Source of the DNA: Streptomyces sp. NBC_00663
Lineage (GTDB): Bacteria > Actinomycetota > Actinomycetes > Streptomycetales > Streptomycetaceae
Length of the DNA: 64,000 bases
Assembly (NCBI RefSeq): GCF_036226885.1
Contig: NZ_CP109027.1
Coordinates: 2,108,001-2,172,000, forward strand
Direction of reading: 5' to 3'
Numbering within the stretch: the stretch's first letter is position 1; every line of letters starts with the position of its first letter. This document shows positions 42,785 to 51,671 of this stretch, one piece after another. A program made the position numbers and the translations under genes. Under the pieces are notes generated by a model. The model searched no databases. It was given only the letters and a program-made list of their open reading frames with translations, and had not been told where the DNA came from.

Positions 42785-43145
42785 ATGGTGGACCATCTGC
42801 GGCACGAGGACGCCGAGGCGCGGTACGTCACCGAGATCCTGCGCGATCGCCGGGCGGCGCCGCTCACCGAGTACCGGCTGCCGGACGGGAGTTGGCGGCT
42901 GGTCGACCCACAGGTACTGCATCCTTCGTACAAGGTGCCGTTCGATCCGCTGGACGTGCCGCGGGACCGGTTCCTGGTGGCGGCGGACGTCTGGCGGGCC
43001 TGCCGGGAGGGGCGGACAACGCGAGTCTCACCGCCGGGGACCTGGCCCGCACGGACGCGCCGGCGCGGGACGGCGGGCCGGTGTCCGTGCCGGACACGAT
43101 CATCTCGTACACCACCTGCACCGGCGTACGGCAGATCACTCCGCG
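42785..43145 (+). pseudogene. Remnant of a transglutaminase-like domain protein
   Basis: From ATG 42785 the frame reads MVDHLRHEDAEARYVTEILR and then RLPDGSWRLVDPQVL and FDPLDVPRDRFLVAADVW, which I recall as the tail of actinobacterial transglutaminase-domain proteins. After about 43010 coding bias moves to another frame, which continues LTAGDLARTDAPA and SVPDTIISYTTCTGVRQIT, the expected C-terminus. The catalytic Cys-containing N-terminal half is gone and a frameshift with deletion lies near 43010-43020. The gene is decayed. Family identification is from memory and moderate. Confidence 0.5.
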
Positions 43146-43687
43146 GCGGTCATCTCCACCAGCTTGACCACGGTGTTCCAGTTCCGGCTCGTGGCGATCA
43201 GTCCCTTGTTCACGCGCGGCTTGGCGAGCTGTTCGGCGAGCTTGGAGCGGCCCAGGCCGTCGGGGACGTACAGGTACAGGGCACGGTCGCCGAGGCGGAA
43301 CTCCTCGGGGAGGAAGGCGGGTTGGTCGATGGCGGCGAAGCGGTCCGCGTCGACGGCGGCGGAGAAGTAGGTGACGTGCAGCTGCTTGCCCTCCAGTTCG
43401 GCGGCCGGGAAGGGGCAGTCGTCGACGATCGCGGCGAGGTAGGCGTGGTCGCGGACGATGACGTCGACCGCGAAGCCGAAGTGTTTCTCGATCGCGGCGG
43501 TGAGCTCGGCCGCGAGGGTTTCCTCGTCGCCGTGGTCAGTGGTGAACACCGCCTGGCCGCTCTGGAGGTAGGTGCGCACCCCTGAGTGGCCGAGCCCCTC
43601 CATCAGGGTCCGCAGTTCGGCCATCGGGACCTTCTTGGCACCGCCCACGTTGATCCCGCGCAGCAGCGCCGCATACGTCGTCGTCAT
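43136..43687 (-). CDS. DUF1697 family protein
   Basis: 183 aa. It opens with the family hallmark YAALLRGINVGGAKKVPMAELR and contains VRTYLQSGQAVF and the C-terminal TSRNWNTVVKLVEM. The function of DUF1697 proteins is unknown; they are small cytoplasmic alpha/beta proteins. It converges on the decayed gene at 42785. Confidence 0.92.
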   Translation of the reverse strand: MTTTYAALLRGINVGGAKKVPMAELRTLMEGLGHSGVRTYLQSGQAVFTTDHGDEETLAAELTAAIEKHFGFAVDVIVRDHAYLAAIVDDCPFPAAELEGKQLHVTYFSAAVDADRFAAIDQPAFLPEEFRLGDRALYLYVPDGLGRSKLAEQLAKPRVNKGLIATSRNWNTVVKLVEMTAAE

Positions 43688-43886
43688 GCGCTCACCATAG
43701 GACGACAGCGTGTTGTTGTAGGGGGCACACTCCTCCCCAGTGCGGAGACGGTCCTGGTCCGCGAGGACTAGTCGCTCACCCGCACTTCACCGGGCAGCAC
43801 GACGTGACGGGTTTATCCGGCCCATACCTTCGAAACGAAAGGTGGCGGCAGGGGGCCGCGACCGCAGTCAAGGGGGCAAGCCCGTC

Positions 43887-46121
43887 ATGGCGAACGGAGA
43901 AACAAGGGTGCGGGGCCTGGCGGCCCGGGCCGGCGGCTGGAGTGCCCGGCACCGCTGGGCCGCGGTCGGCATCTGGGTGCTGTTCGTGGTCCTGGCCATG
44001 GGACTCGGTTCGGCGGCGGGCCGGGTCGACGTCGACGAGAGCGAGGGCCTGAAGGGGGAGACCCATACCGCCGCGCGGATCGTCAAGGACGCCGGCATCG
44101 AGGAGCCCGCCGGTGAGACGGTCCTGGTACAGGCGAAGGACGGCCGGCTCAAGGCGACGGACGCGCAGTTCCGCGCCGCGGTCAACGCCGTCGTCCAGGC
44201 GGTCGACGCCACCGGCAAGGTCACGGACGTCACCTCGCCGTACGACACGGACACCGTCTCCAAGGACGGCCGCAGCGCGCTGGTGCAGTTCGACATGAAG
44301 GGCGACGCGGAGACGGCCGGTGAGCGGGTCGAGCCCGTGCTGGACGCCGTGGCGAAGGTCCAGAAGGACCATGCGGACCTGCGGATCGAGGAGATCGGCG
44401 GCGCCAGCATGCAGAAGACGTTCGACGACGCGTTCGGCGACGACTTCCAGAAGGCCGAGTACTCGGCCGTGCCCGTGGCCCTCGGCATCCTGCTGATCGC
44501 GTTCGGCGCGCTGGTCGCGGCGCTGCTGCCGGTGGCCCTGGCGCTCACCGCGATCATGGCGACGATGGGCCTGATGGGCGTCATCAGCCATGTCATGCCG
44601 ATGGGCGATGTCGCCAACTCCGTGATGCTGCTGGTCGGTCTGGCCGTCGGCGTCGACTACTGCCTGTTCTATCTGCGCCGGGAGCGCGAGGAGCGCGAGG
44701 CCGGCAGGGACGCCCAGACCGCGCTGCGGATCGCCGCCGCCACCAGTGGCCGCGCGATCATCGTCTCCGGTGTCACGGTGTGTGTGGCGATGGCGGGCAT
44801 GCTGTTCACCGGGATCGCCGACTTCGAGGCGATGGGCCTGGCGTCGCTGATCGTCGTGGCCGTCGCCATGATCGGCTCCATCACCGTGCTGCCCGCGCTG
44901 CTCTCCCTGCTGGGCGAGCGGGTCGAGAAGGGCCGTATCCCGTTCCTGCGGCGCCGCAAGCGCAACGGCAACGGTGAGAGCCGGCTCTGGACGGCCATCC
45001 TGGGCGCGGTGCTGAAGAAGCCGATGGTCTCCGTCGTCGTGGCGGCCGGTGCGCTGCTCGCGATCGCGGCGCCGGCGGTCGGCATGAAGACCCAGAACCT
45101 CACGCTGGACCAGGAGTTCGGCGACTCGCTGCCCATCGTGCAGACCTACGACCGCGTCAACACGGCCTTCCCCGGCGGCTCCGAGCCGGCCGAGGTGATC
45201 GTCAAGGCGGACAACATCGACTCCGCGGAGGTGCAGAACGCGCTCGCCGACTTCAAGGAGCAGGCGGTCGCCTCGGGTGCCTCACGCGGCCCGGTCGAGA
45301 TCAAGCTGCACCAGAAGCAGAACCTCGCCTTCGTGTACGTCCCGCTGGTCGGCGGCTCCGACCTCGACAAGGCGGGCGCGAGCCTGGAGAAGCTGCGCGA
45401 CGAGGTGCGGCCCGCGACGCTCGGCAAGGTCGACGGCCTTGAGGCGCCGATCAGCGGTCAGGTCGCCGGTTCGAAGGACTTCAACGACCAGCTGACCGGC
45501 GCGGTCGTCCCGGTCTTCGCCTTCGTCGTGGTCTTCGCCTTCCTGCTGATGCTGCTCTCCTTCCGCTCGCTGACGATCGCGATCACCTCGATCGTGCTGA
45601 ACCTGCTGTCGGTGGGGGCGGCGTACGGCATCCTCGTCGCCGTCTTCCAGCACGGCTGGGGCGCGTCCCTGGTCGGCGCGGAGGGCGTCGGCGCGATCAT
45701 CTCCTGGCTGCCGCTGTTCCTCTTCGTGATCCTGTTCGGCCTGTCGATGGACTACCACGTGTTCGTGGTCTCGCGGATCCGTGAGGCGCGGCTGAAGGGC
45801 CGTACGACCAAGGACGCGATCCAGCACGGTGTGGTCACCACGGCCGGTGTCGTCACCAGCGCCGCGGTCATCATGGTCGCCGTGTTCGCGATCTTCGGGA
45901 CGCTGTCGATGCAGTCCATGAAGCAGATGGGCGTGGGCCTGGCGACGGCGGTGCTCGTCGACGCGACGATCATCCGGGGTGTGCTGCTCCCGGCGGTCAT
46001 GGCGCTGCTCGGTGAGCGCAACTGGTATCTGCCGAAGTGGCTGAACCGCCTGCCCGACCTCACGCACGACGAGGCGGCGGAGGTCGTGGCCCACGAGGTG
46101 GAGGAACCTGCCCGGGTGTAA
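43887..46121 (+). CDS. MMPL/RND family transporter
   Basis: 744 aa from ATG 43887, with AAGGGGGC upstream; the longer frame to 43740 is not needed. Twelve membrane spans in two repeats surround two extracellular porter domains (residues about 45-195 and 395-555). The MMPL signatures VANSVMLLVGLAVGVDYCLFYLRRERE and FVILFGLSMDYHVFVVSRIREAR carry the proton-relay Asp-Tyr pairs. It probably exports a lipid or hydrophobic metabolite by proton antiport. It stands alone and ends at a strong bidirectional terminator. Confidence 0.93.
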   Translation: MANGETRVRGLAARAGGWSARHRWAAVGIWVLFVVLAMGLGSAAGRVDVDESEGLKGETHTAARIVKDAGIEEPAGETVLVQAKDGRLKATDAQFRAAVNAVVQAVDATGKVTDVTSPYDTDTVSKDGRSALVQFDMKGDAETAGERVEPVLDAVAKVQKDHADLRIEEIGGASMQKTFDDAFGDDFQKAEYSAVPVALGILLIAFGALVAALLPVALALTAIMATMGLMGVISHVMPMGDVANSVMLLVGLAVGVDYCLFYLRREREEREAGRDAQTALRIAAATSGRAIIVSGVTVCVAMAGMLFTGIADFEAMGLASLIVVAVAMIGSITVLPALLSLLGERVEKGRIPFLRRRKRNGNGESRLWTAILGAVLKKPMVSVVVAAGALLAIAAPAVGMKTQNLTLDQEFGDSLPIVQTYDRVNTAFPGGSEPAEVIVKADNIDSAEVQNALADFKEQAVASGASRGPVEIKLHQKQNLAFVYVPLVGGSDLDKAGASLEKLRDEVRPATLGKVDGLEAPISGQVAGSKDFNDQLTGAVVPVFAFVVVFAFLLMLLSFRSLTIAITSIVLNLLSVGAAYGILVAVFQHGWGASLVGAEGVGAIISWLPLFLFVILFGLSMDYHVFVVSRIREARLKGRTTKDAIQHGVVTTAGVVTSAAVIMVAVFAIFGTLSMQSMKQMGVGLATAVLVDATIIRGVLLPAVMALLGERNWYLPKWLNRLPDLTHDEAAEVVAHEVEEPARV

Positions 46122-46136
46122 CCGCTCACGGCACGG

Positions 46137-46177
46137 CGCAGGGCCCGTTGGTCACCGGGGAGCCAACGGGCCCTGCG
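46137..46177. terminator. Bidirectional terminator, 15-bp perfect stem
   Basis: CGCAGGGCCCGTTGG pairs perfectly with CCAACGGGCCCTGCG around an 11-base loop. It lies 15 bp after the MMPL stop and overlaps the last codons of the convergent rRNA methyltransferase gene, whose C-terminus (TQGPLAPR) is therefore partly dictated by the hairpin. Confidence 0.9.
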
Positions 46178-47039
46178 TGTTGTGCGGTCGCCGAGGCCGG
46201 TAGGCGGTGGCCAGCACGGAGACGGTGACCCGTTCGGGCAGGAGGCCGTCATCGTTCAGCGCCGCCGCGCTCATGTGGCGTGCGCTCGGCGTCATCGCCA
46301 CCAGGTCCAGCACATCCGCCCTGGTCAAGGTCGCCGGATACTCCACCTGTTCGGTGACGGTGGCCTCGAAGAAGGGCGCGAGCGCCCGGTGCAGGCGCTG
46401 TTCCTTGGCCGGGTCGACCGTGACCATCCCGGGGAGTCGGCGGCGCAGCTCGGCCAGGTGCCGCCCGGTGGGCCGGACCACGATCAGCCGGCCGGTCGGG
46501 CGCAGCACGCGGTGGAACTCGGCCGGGTTGCGCGGGGCGAACACGTCCAGCACGACATCCGCCACCCCGTCGTCGAGCGGGAAGGGCCGGAAGACGTCCC
46601 AGGCGACGGCGGCGGCTCGGTCATGGGCACGGGCGGCCGAGCGCAGCGCACGCACCGAGGAGTCCAGCCCCAGACCACGGGCGCCGGGCAACCGGTCGAG
46701 TACGCCGGCCAGGTAGTAGCCCGTGCCACACCCCACATCCACCACCGTGGCCCGCTCGGGCACGGCGCCCACCGCGAGGCGGGCCCCGGCCTCACGAATC
46801 GGCGCGTAGGCACCGGTGGCCAGGAACCGGTCCCTGGCCCGGACCATGTCCGCGTCGTCACCGCTGGTGGCCCGAGCGCCCGTCAGCAGGCCGGCGTAGC
46901 CGTGACGGGCGATGTCGAAGGCGTGCCCCACCGGGCACCGGAGCGCGCCGCGGTCGAGATGCAGGTGCCCCACCCGGCAGGTCGGACAGCGCAACAGGTC
47001 GACACAGCCTCCGAGGGCAGGGGACAACGACACGCTCAC
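46152..47039 (-). CDS. 23S rRNA guanine-N1 methyltransferase, RlmA/TlrB type (likely macrolide resistance)
   Basis: 295 aa from GTG 47039 with AGGAG upstream; the longer frame to 47657 runs into the glycosyltransferase gene. The N-terminal zinc ribbon has Cys18, Cys21, Cys34 and His38 (LLRCPTCRVGH, LRCPVGHAFD). The SAM motif is VVDVGCGTGYYLAGVLDRLPG. This is the RlmA family, which methylates G745 (RlmAI) or G748 (RlmAII/TlrB) in hairpin 35 of 23S rRNA. TlrB-type enzymes give resistance to mycinosylated macrolides. Its place just after a macrolide glycosyltransferase gene favours the resistance role. Confidence 0.85.
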   Translation of the reverse strand: MSVSLSPALGGCVDLLRCPTCRVGHLHLDRGALRCPVGHAFDIARHGYAGLLTGARATSGDDADMVRARDRFLATGAYAPIREAGARLAVGAVPERATVVDVGCGTGYYLAGVLDRLPGARGLGLDSSVRALRSAARAHDRAAAVAWDVFRPFPLDDGVADVVLDVFAPRNPAEFHRVLRPTGRLIVVRPTGRHLAELRRRLPGMVTVDPAKEQRLHRALAPFFEATVTEQVEYPATLTRADVLDLVAMTPSARHMSAAALNDDGLLPERVTVSVLATAYRPRRPHNTQGPLAPR

Positions 47040-47086
47040 TGGGCACTCCTGGCGGGGTTGGGGGGCATAAACCGAACGGCCCCTGA

Positions 47087-48319
47087 TCACGCCTCCCGGC
47101 GTGCGGTGTTCCGTCGCGTCGGCCGGGGCGTGGGCAGTTCCCTCTCGATGAGGTCCGCCGCTCGTCGGGTGCCGCCTTCCTGGGCCATCTCGGCCTGGAG
47201 GGCCTTCAGCCGGCGGGCGGTCTCGGGGTCGTCGACAAGGGCGAGGGCGGTGGCCCGCAGGGTCTCGGCGGTGGCCTCCTCCATGGGGACGTGCCGGGCG
47301 ACGCCGAGGCCCTGGAGCATGTCCGCGTTGCCGAACTGGTCCACGGCCTGCGGTACGGCGATCATCGGCGTGCCCGTGGCCAGCCCCTCCTGGCTGCCGC
47401 CGGCGCCGGCGTGGGTGACGAACAGGTCGGCCTGGTGCAGCACCGCCAACTGCGGTACCCACGACCGCACTTCGACACCGGCCGGGATGTCCCCCAGCTC
47501 GGCCGGGTCCACGTTCTCGCCGATCTGGAGCACCAGATGCCAGCCCGGCAGCTCGCCGAAGGCCCGTACGCACTCCCGGTAGAAGCCGGGCTGCTTGGTG
47601 AAGGTCGACCCGAGCGACACGAGGACGACCTTCTCCGCACCGGCGGGCCGCTGCCACTGCCCTTCGGCGCCGCGGTCGCCCTGGCAGGCGCCGACGAAGG
47701 AGTACACCTTCTCGTCGACCCGGTCGGCGTTGGGCTGTAGCGCCCTGGGGATCAGGACGATCGACCGGGCGGGCCGGCCGGCGAAGTCATCGGGGTGCAG
47801 GGTGATCCCGTTCTCCTCCAGCCAGCCCCGGAAGCGGGCGTAGTACGCCTGCCCCCGCTCGGTCTTCCTCGGCTCCGCCCACATCGGCTCGGCGATCTCC
47901 TCCTCGTAGCCCTCCCAGGCCACGAGGTTGGGTGAGAGCGAGACCGCCGGGACGCGCCAGCGATGGGCGAGGACCCGGGCCGGGTAGGAGGTGATGTCGT
48001 GCAGGACGAGATCCGGTTCGTCCCCCTCGTACGCCTCGATCAGCTGGGGCAGCGCTTGGATCGCGTCGGCGAGGAAGGGTTCGACGTTGTCGAGCAGGGT
48101 GCTGCCCCATGCCTCCGGGTCGGCGCCGGGCCCGGGCAGGGTGGAGTTCCAGAGCTTGGGCTCGGCGCCGGTCGCGGCGACCTTCTCCGCGAACACCGGC
48201 GGGATCGCGTACGTCACCCGGTGACCACGTGCGACGAGCTCGCGGATGACTTCCAGGCTCGGGTTCACATGGCCGTGGGCGGCGACGGAGAACATGGCGA
48301 TGTGTGCGGGAGTGGTCAT
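47087..48319 (-). CDS. Macrolide-inactivating glycosyltransferase (MGT/OleD family)
   Basis: 410 aa. It is a GT-B glycosyltransferase of family GT1 with the N-terminal acceptor motif [31 protein letters not shown] and the C-terminal UDP-sugar signature ([47 protein letters not shown]). The sequence is very close to Streptomyces Mgt, OleI and OleD as I know them, which glucosylate the desosamine 2'-OH of macrolides. With the adjacent rRNA methyltransferase it forms a two-part resistance unit. No polyketide genes are in the window. The promoter appears leaderless with an operator between the -35 and -10 boxes (48322-48360). Confidence 0.93.
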   Translation of the reverse strand: MTTPAHIAMFSVAAHGHVNPSLEVIRELVARGHRVTYAIPPVFAEKVAATGAEPKLWNSTLPGPGADPEAWGSTLLDNVEPFLADAIQALPQLIEAYEGDEPDLVLHDITSYPARVLAHRWRVPAVSLSPNLVAWEGYEEEIAEPMWAEPRKTERGQAYYARFRGWLEENGITLHPDDFAGRPARSIVLIPRALQPNADRVDEKVYSFVGACQGDRGAEGQWQRPAGAEKVVLVSLGSTFTKQPGFYRECVRAFGELPGWHLVLQIGENVDPAELGDIPAGVEVRSWVPQLAVLHQADLFVTHAGAGGSQEGLATGTPMIAVPQAVDQFGNADMLQGLGVARHVPMEEATAETLRATALALVDDPETARRLKALQAEMAQEGGTRRAADLIERELPTPRPTRRNTARREA

Positions 48320-48321
48320 GC

Positions 48322-48360
48322 CGTCGAGGCTAGACGAGACGATACGTCTCGTACAACTTA
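48322..48360 (-). promoter_or_regulatory. Leaderless promoter with embedded palindrome before the macrolide glycosyltransferase gene
   Basis: On the minus strand TTGTAC (-35-like) is followed by 18 bases and TAGCCT (-10-like), which ends about 8 bases before the ATG at 48319, so transcription would begin at or near the start codon. The spacer is occupied by the inverted repeat ACGAGAC-N5-GTCTCGT (48334-48352, arms of 7 bp). Such a site suits a TetR- or MarR-type repressor induced by the antibiotic. Confidence 0.5.
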
Positions 48361-48422
48361 TTGAGAGTGCCTCGCTTCAGCCGTCGGGGCTCGCTCGCTT
48401 CAGCCGCTGAGGCTCCCTCTCT

Positions 48423-49703
48423 TCAGCGCTGGTAGCGGGCCAGGACCAGGTTGCCGTCCTTCTCCAGGCGTGCGCGCAGTTCGTCGAGGCCGATCGCCCC
48501 GCTGTAGTACTCCTGGAACGCCGGGGTCGCGACCTTGTCCTTCCACTCGGGGTAGCCGCGCACGGACTGGGCGGGCGCCGAGCGGAGGTGGGCGGCGAGG
48601 GCGGTGCCGGTGGCCCAGCCGTTCTCGGTGGTGTGCAGGGCGGGGGCCTTCAGCGCCTGCGTGCCGGTGGGCAGCATCCAGTCGCCGAGCGCGAGGCGCA
48701 CCATGTTCTTCGGCTGGAGCAGGTAGTCGATGAACTCGACGGCCTCCTTCTTGTGGGGGCTGTCCTCGGCGACGGACAGCGTCTGCGGGCTGACGCCCTG
48801 GCTGAGCCCGTCGGCACCGGCCGGGGCGGGCAGCACCTGCCAGTCGAAGCCCTTCGGGGCCTGCTGCACGATCTGCTGGCGGTAGGAGAAGCCGAGCGGC
48901 ACCATCGCGTACTTGCCGCCGAAGAAGCCGGGCAGGGTGTCGGAGCCGCTGCTGCCCAGGGTGGTGGGCGAGGCGCTGTGGTCGGTGTTCGCCTGGTCGT
49001 GGACGGTGCGCGGGACGACCTCGTCGCCCTTCTCGAAGCGGATGGTCACCTTGCCGTCGGCGCTCCGGTGGAAGAGCTGTCCGCCCGCGGACAGGGACAG
49101 GTTGAGCGTGGCCGAGACGGGCTCCTTGAGGGGCCAGGCGATGCCGTACGTCCCGTCGCCGCCGAGTTCCCCGGTGATCCGCCGGAATTCGGTCCAGCTC
49201 CAGGGCTTGTCGGGCGTCGGAATGCGCACTCCCGACTCCTTCAGCCACGTGGCGTTGGCGATGAGGACCCTCGGCTCCTGGAGGAAGGGCACGCCGTAGA
49301 TGCCGTCCCCGAAGGTCGCCGTCTCCCAACTGCGCTGCGGGATGTCCGACTTGAGCCGCGCGGGCAGCAGGTCGGTCAGGTCGGCGAGATAGCCGCCGTA
49401 GGCGAAGTCCGCGAGGTCGTCGGAGGCGTCGTGGATGATGTCGGGCGCCTCGCCGCCCTCGAAGGAGGTGAGGAGCTGGTCGTGGACGCTGTCCCAACTG
49501 CCCTGGACGTATTCGACCTTGACGTCCGGGTGGGTCGCGTTCCACTCCTTCACCAGCTGCTGGTTGGCGGCGACGGACTCCTCCTGCCAGGCCAGGGACT
49601 GGAAGCGGAGGGTGACAGAGCCGTCGTTCTTCCCGCTGTCACTGCCGGTGCAGCCCGTGAGGAGCAGGGCCAGCACCAGCCCGATGAGCCATTTCGTCCG
49701 CAT
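48423..49703 (-). CDS. Sugar ABC transporter binding lipoprotein
   Basis: 426 aa from ATG 49703, overlapping the permease stop by one base (TGATG). The lipobox is LLTGC with Cys18. The body is an SBP_bac_1 protein (VTLRFQSLAWQEESVAANQQLVKEW, GGEAPDIIHDASDDLADFAYGGYL). Unlike the other two sugar operons in this window, the binder gene is last, after the two permeases, and no hydrolase or regulator gene adjoins. The sugar ligand is unknown. Confidence 0.9.
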   Translation of the reverse strand: MRTKWLIGLVLALLLTGCTGSDSGKNDGSVTLRFQSLAWQEESVAANQQLVKEWNATHPDVKVEYVQGSWDSVHDQLLTSFEGGEAPDIIHDASDDLADFAYGGYLADLTDLLPARLKSDIPQRSWETATFGDGIYGVPFLQEPRVLIANATWLKESGVRIPTPDKPWSWTEFRRITGELGGDGTYGIAWPLKEPVSATLNLSLSAGGQLFHRSADGKVTIRFEKGDEVVPRTVHDQANTDHSASPTTLGSSGSDTLPGFFGGKYAMVPLGFSYRQQIVQQAPKGFDWQVLPAPAGADGLSQGVSPQTLSVAEDSPHKKEAVEFIDYLLQPKNMVRLALGDWMLPTGTQALKAPALHTTENGWATGTALAAHLRSAPAQSVRGYPEWKDKVATPAFQEYYSGAIGLDELRARLEKDGNLVLARYQR

Positions 49704-50536
49704 CAGCTCTTCACCGCCCCGGCCAGCATGCCGCTCGTGATCCGCCGTTGGATGAGGGCGAAGACGACCAGTGAGGGCAGCGTCGCGAGGAACGCCGCCG
49801 CGGCCAGCGGTCCCAGGTCGGCGACGCCCTCCGCGCCGATGAAGTGGGTGAGGACGACCGGCAGTGTCTGTTTCTCCGGGGTCTTCAGCAGGACCAGCGC
49901 GAAGAAGAACTCGTTCCACGCGGTGATGAACGCGAACAGCGCCGTCGCCACGATCCCCGGCGCCAGCAGCGGCGCGGTCACCGACACCAGCGTCCGCAGC
50001 CGCCCGGCACCGTCGACGGCCGCCGCCTCCTCCAACTCCTCGGGCACCGCCCGCACATAGCCGACCAGCATCCACAGCGCGAACGGCAGCGCCCACACCA
50101 CGTACACCAGCACCAGCCCGAACAGCGAGTTGATCAGCCGCAGGTTCTTCAGCACCAGGAACAGCGGGATGATCACCAGCACCAGCGGGAACGCCTGGCT
50201 GACCACCACCCATCCCGTCGCCGCCCGCGCGAGCAGGGTGCGGCGCCGGGCCATCACATACGCGAGCGGTGTCGCGATCAGTACGGCGATCACGGCGGCG
50301 CCGAGCGCGGCCAGCAGGGAGTTGCCCGCGGCGCGCAGGAGCGGCTGTTCGTCGAAGGCCTGCCGGAAGTTGTCGAGGGTGGGGTCCCGTGGGATCCAGG
50401 TGGGGTGCAGACTGCCCAGTTCCCGGGGCGACTTGAACGCGATGGAGATCAGCCACAGGAACGGGAAGGCGAGGAAGACGAGATACGCGAGCAGGGCGAC
50501 GTACTGTCCGACGCGGCCCGTGGTGCTGGTCCTCAT
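49703..50536 (-). CDS. Carbohydrate ABC transporter permease, MalG type
   Basis: 277 aa with six spans. The EAA loop is LEEAAAVDGAGRLRTLVSVTAPLL. The ATG overlaps the upstream permease stop as ATGA and its own stop overlaps the binder ATG, so all three genes of the operon are translationally coupled. Confidence 0.9.
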   Translation of the reverse strand: MRTSTTGRVGQYVALLAYLVFLAFPFLWLISIAFKSPRELGSLHPTWIPRDPTLDNFRQAFDEQPLLRAAGNSLLAALGAAVIAVLIATPLAYVMARRRTLLARAATGWVVVSQAFPLVLVIIPLFLVLKNLRLINSLFGLVLVYVVWALPFALWMLVGYVRAVPEELEEAAAVDGAGRLRTLVSVTAPLLAPGIVATALFAFITAWNEFFFALVLLKTPEKQTLPVVLTHFIGAEGVADLGPLAAAAFLATLPSLVVFALIQRRITSGMLAGAVKS

Positions 50537-51468
50537 GCCTCGTCACCTCCCCTCAGCCGGCCGACGAGGAAGACGGCGAGCAGCACCGAGATCACGGCGA
50601 CCATCACACAGCCCATGGCCGCCGCGTAGCCGAACTGGCCGTAACGGAAGGCCTCTTCGTAGGCGAAGAGCATCGGCAGGCGGGTACGGCCGCCGGGTCC
50701 GCCGCTGGTCAGGACGTAGACCAGGGCGAAGGAGTTGAAGTTCCAGATGAAGTTGAGCGCGGTGATCGACAGGGCGACCGGCCGCAGGGCGGGCCAGGTG
50801 ACCGTCAGGAAGCGGCGCCAGGCGCCCGCGCCGTCCATCGCCGCCGCCTCGTGCAGTTCGCGCGGGGTGTTCTGGAGGCCGGCGAGCAGGGCGACCGTGG
50901 TCTGCGGCATCCCGGCCCACACGCCGACGACGATGACGGCGGGCAGGGCGGTGGACAGCCCCGCGAGCCAGTCTCGGCCGTCACCGAGGCCGAGGTCGCG
51001 CAGGGTCTCGTTGAGGACGCCCGCGTCGGGGTTGTAGACGAGCCGCCACATGACACCGACGACGACCTCGGGCATGGCCCACGGGATGATCGCCAGGGCG
51101 CGGGCCAGCCAGCGCAGTCTGAGGTCCTGGTTGAGCAGCAGGGCGAGGCCGAGCCCCAGCAGGAACTGCGGCACGGTCACCCCGACGGCCCACACCAGGC
51201 CGATCCGGAACGACTCCCAGAACAGCGTGTCGTGCAGCAGGTCCTGGAAGTTGAGGCCGCCGATCCACTGGGTGGACCGGGTGCGCCCCGACTGGGCGTC
51301 GGTGAACGCCAGGAGGATGCCGTAGAGCAGCGGTCCGACGCTCAGCACGAGGATCGGGATCAGCGCGGGCAGCACCAGGAACCAGGCGCCGCGGTCCACT
51401 GCCCTGCGGCCCCCGTCGGCGCGTGGCGCACCCCGCGTCGACCGCTTCGTCGCGGTCAGCGATGTCAC
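50533..51468 (-). CDS. Carbohydrate ABC transporter permease, MalF type
   Basis: 311 aa from GTG 51468, preceded by GAGGAG. Six spans begin at FLVLPALIPILVLSVGPLLYG. The EAA loop is HEAAAMDGAGAWRRFLTVTWPAL. It is the first gene of the third MsiK-dependent type sugar operon in the window, divergent from the phosphotransferase gene across a 203-bp promoter region. Confidence 0.9.
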   Translation of the reverse strand: MTSLTATKRSTRGAPRADGGRRAVDRGAWFLVLPALIPILVLSVGPLLYGILLAFTDAQSGRTRSTQWIGGLNFQDLLHDTLFWESFRIGLVWAVGVTVPQFLLGLGLALLLNQDLRLRWLARALAIIPWAMPEVVVGVMWRLVYNPDAGVLNETLRDLGLGDGRDWLAGLSTALPAVIVVGVWAGMPQTTVALLAGLQNTPRELHEAAAMDGAGAWRRFLTVTWPALRPVALSITALNFIWNFNSFALVYVLTSGGPGGRTRLPMLFAYEEAFRYGQFGYAAAMGCVMVAVISVLLAVFLVGRLRGGDEA

Positions 51469-51620
51469 GTGATCGGCTCCTCACCACGGCTCGGGACACT
51501 CCGGACCGGCGGGCCCCGGTCATGGTCGTGAAGGGGGTATGCGCCGTCAAGGCATCGCGCACACCGTCCGACCTGTACGAATGCGAGACTGGGCGCCGGA
51601 TGGCGGGAACTCGACGCCCT

Positions 51621-51637
51621 GTGCGCGCTGTGCGCAC
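51621..51637. promoter_or_regulatory. Inverted repeat GTGCGC-N5-GCGCAC upstream of the phosphotransferase gene
   Basis: Perfect 6-bp arms separated by 5 bases, 34 bp before the ATG at 51672 and within the divergent promoter region. GC-rich palindromes are common by chance in this genome, so support is weak. Confidence 0.3.
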
Positions 51638-51671
51638 GCGCGGCGGCAGGAACGGGACACGGAGGCGGACG

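Noticed and set aside
42785..43585. 266-aa protein as an intact gene
   Set aside because: Beyond about residue 75 its codon bias is lost and the rest is antisense to DUF1697; it is better read as a decayed gene.
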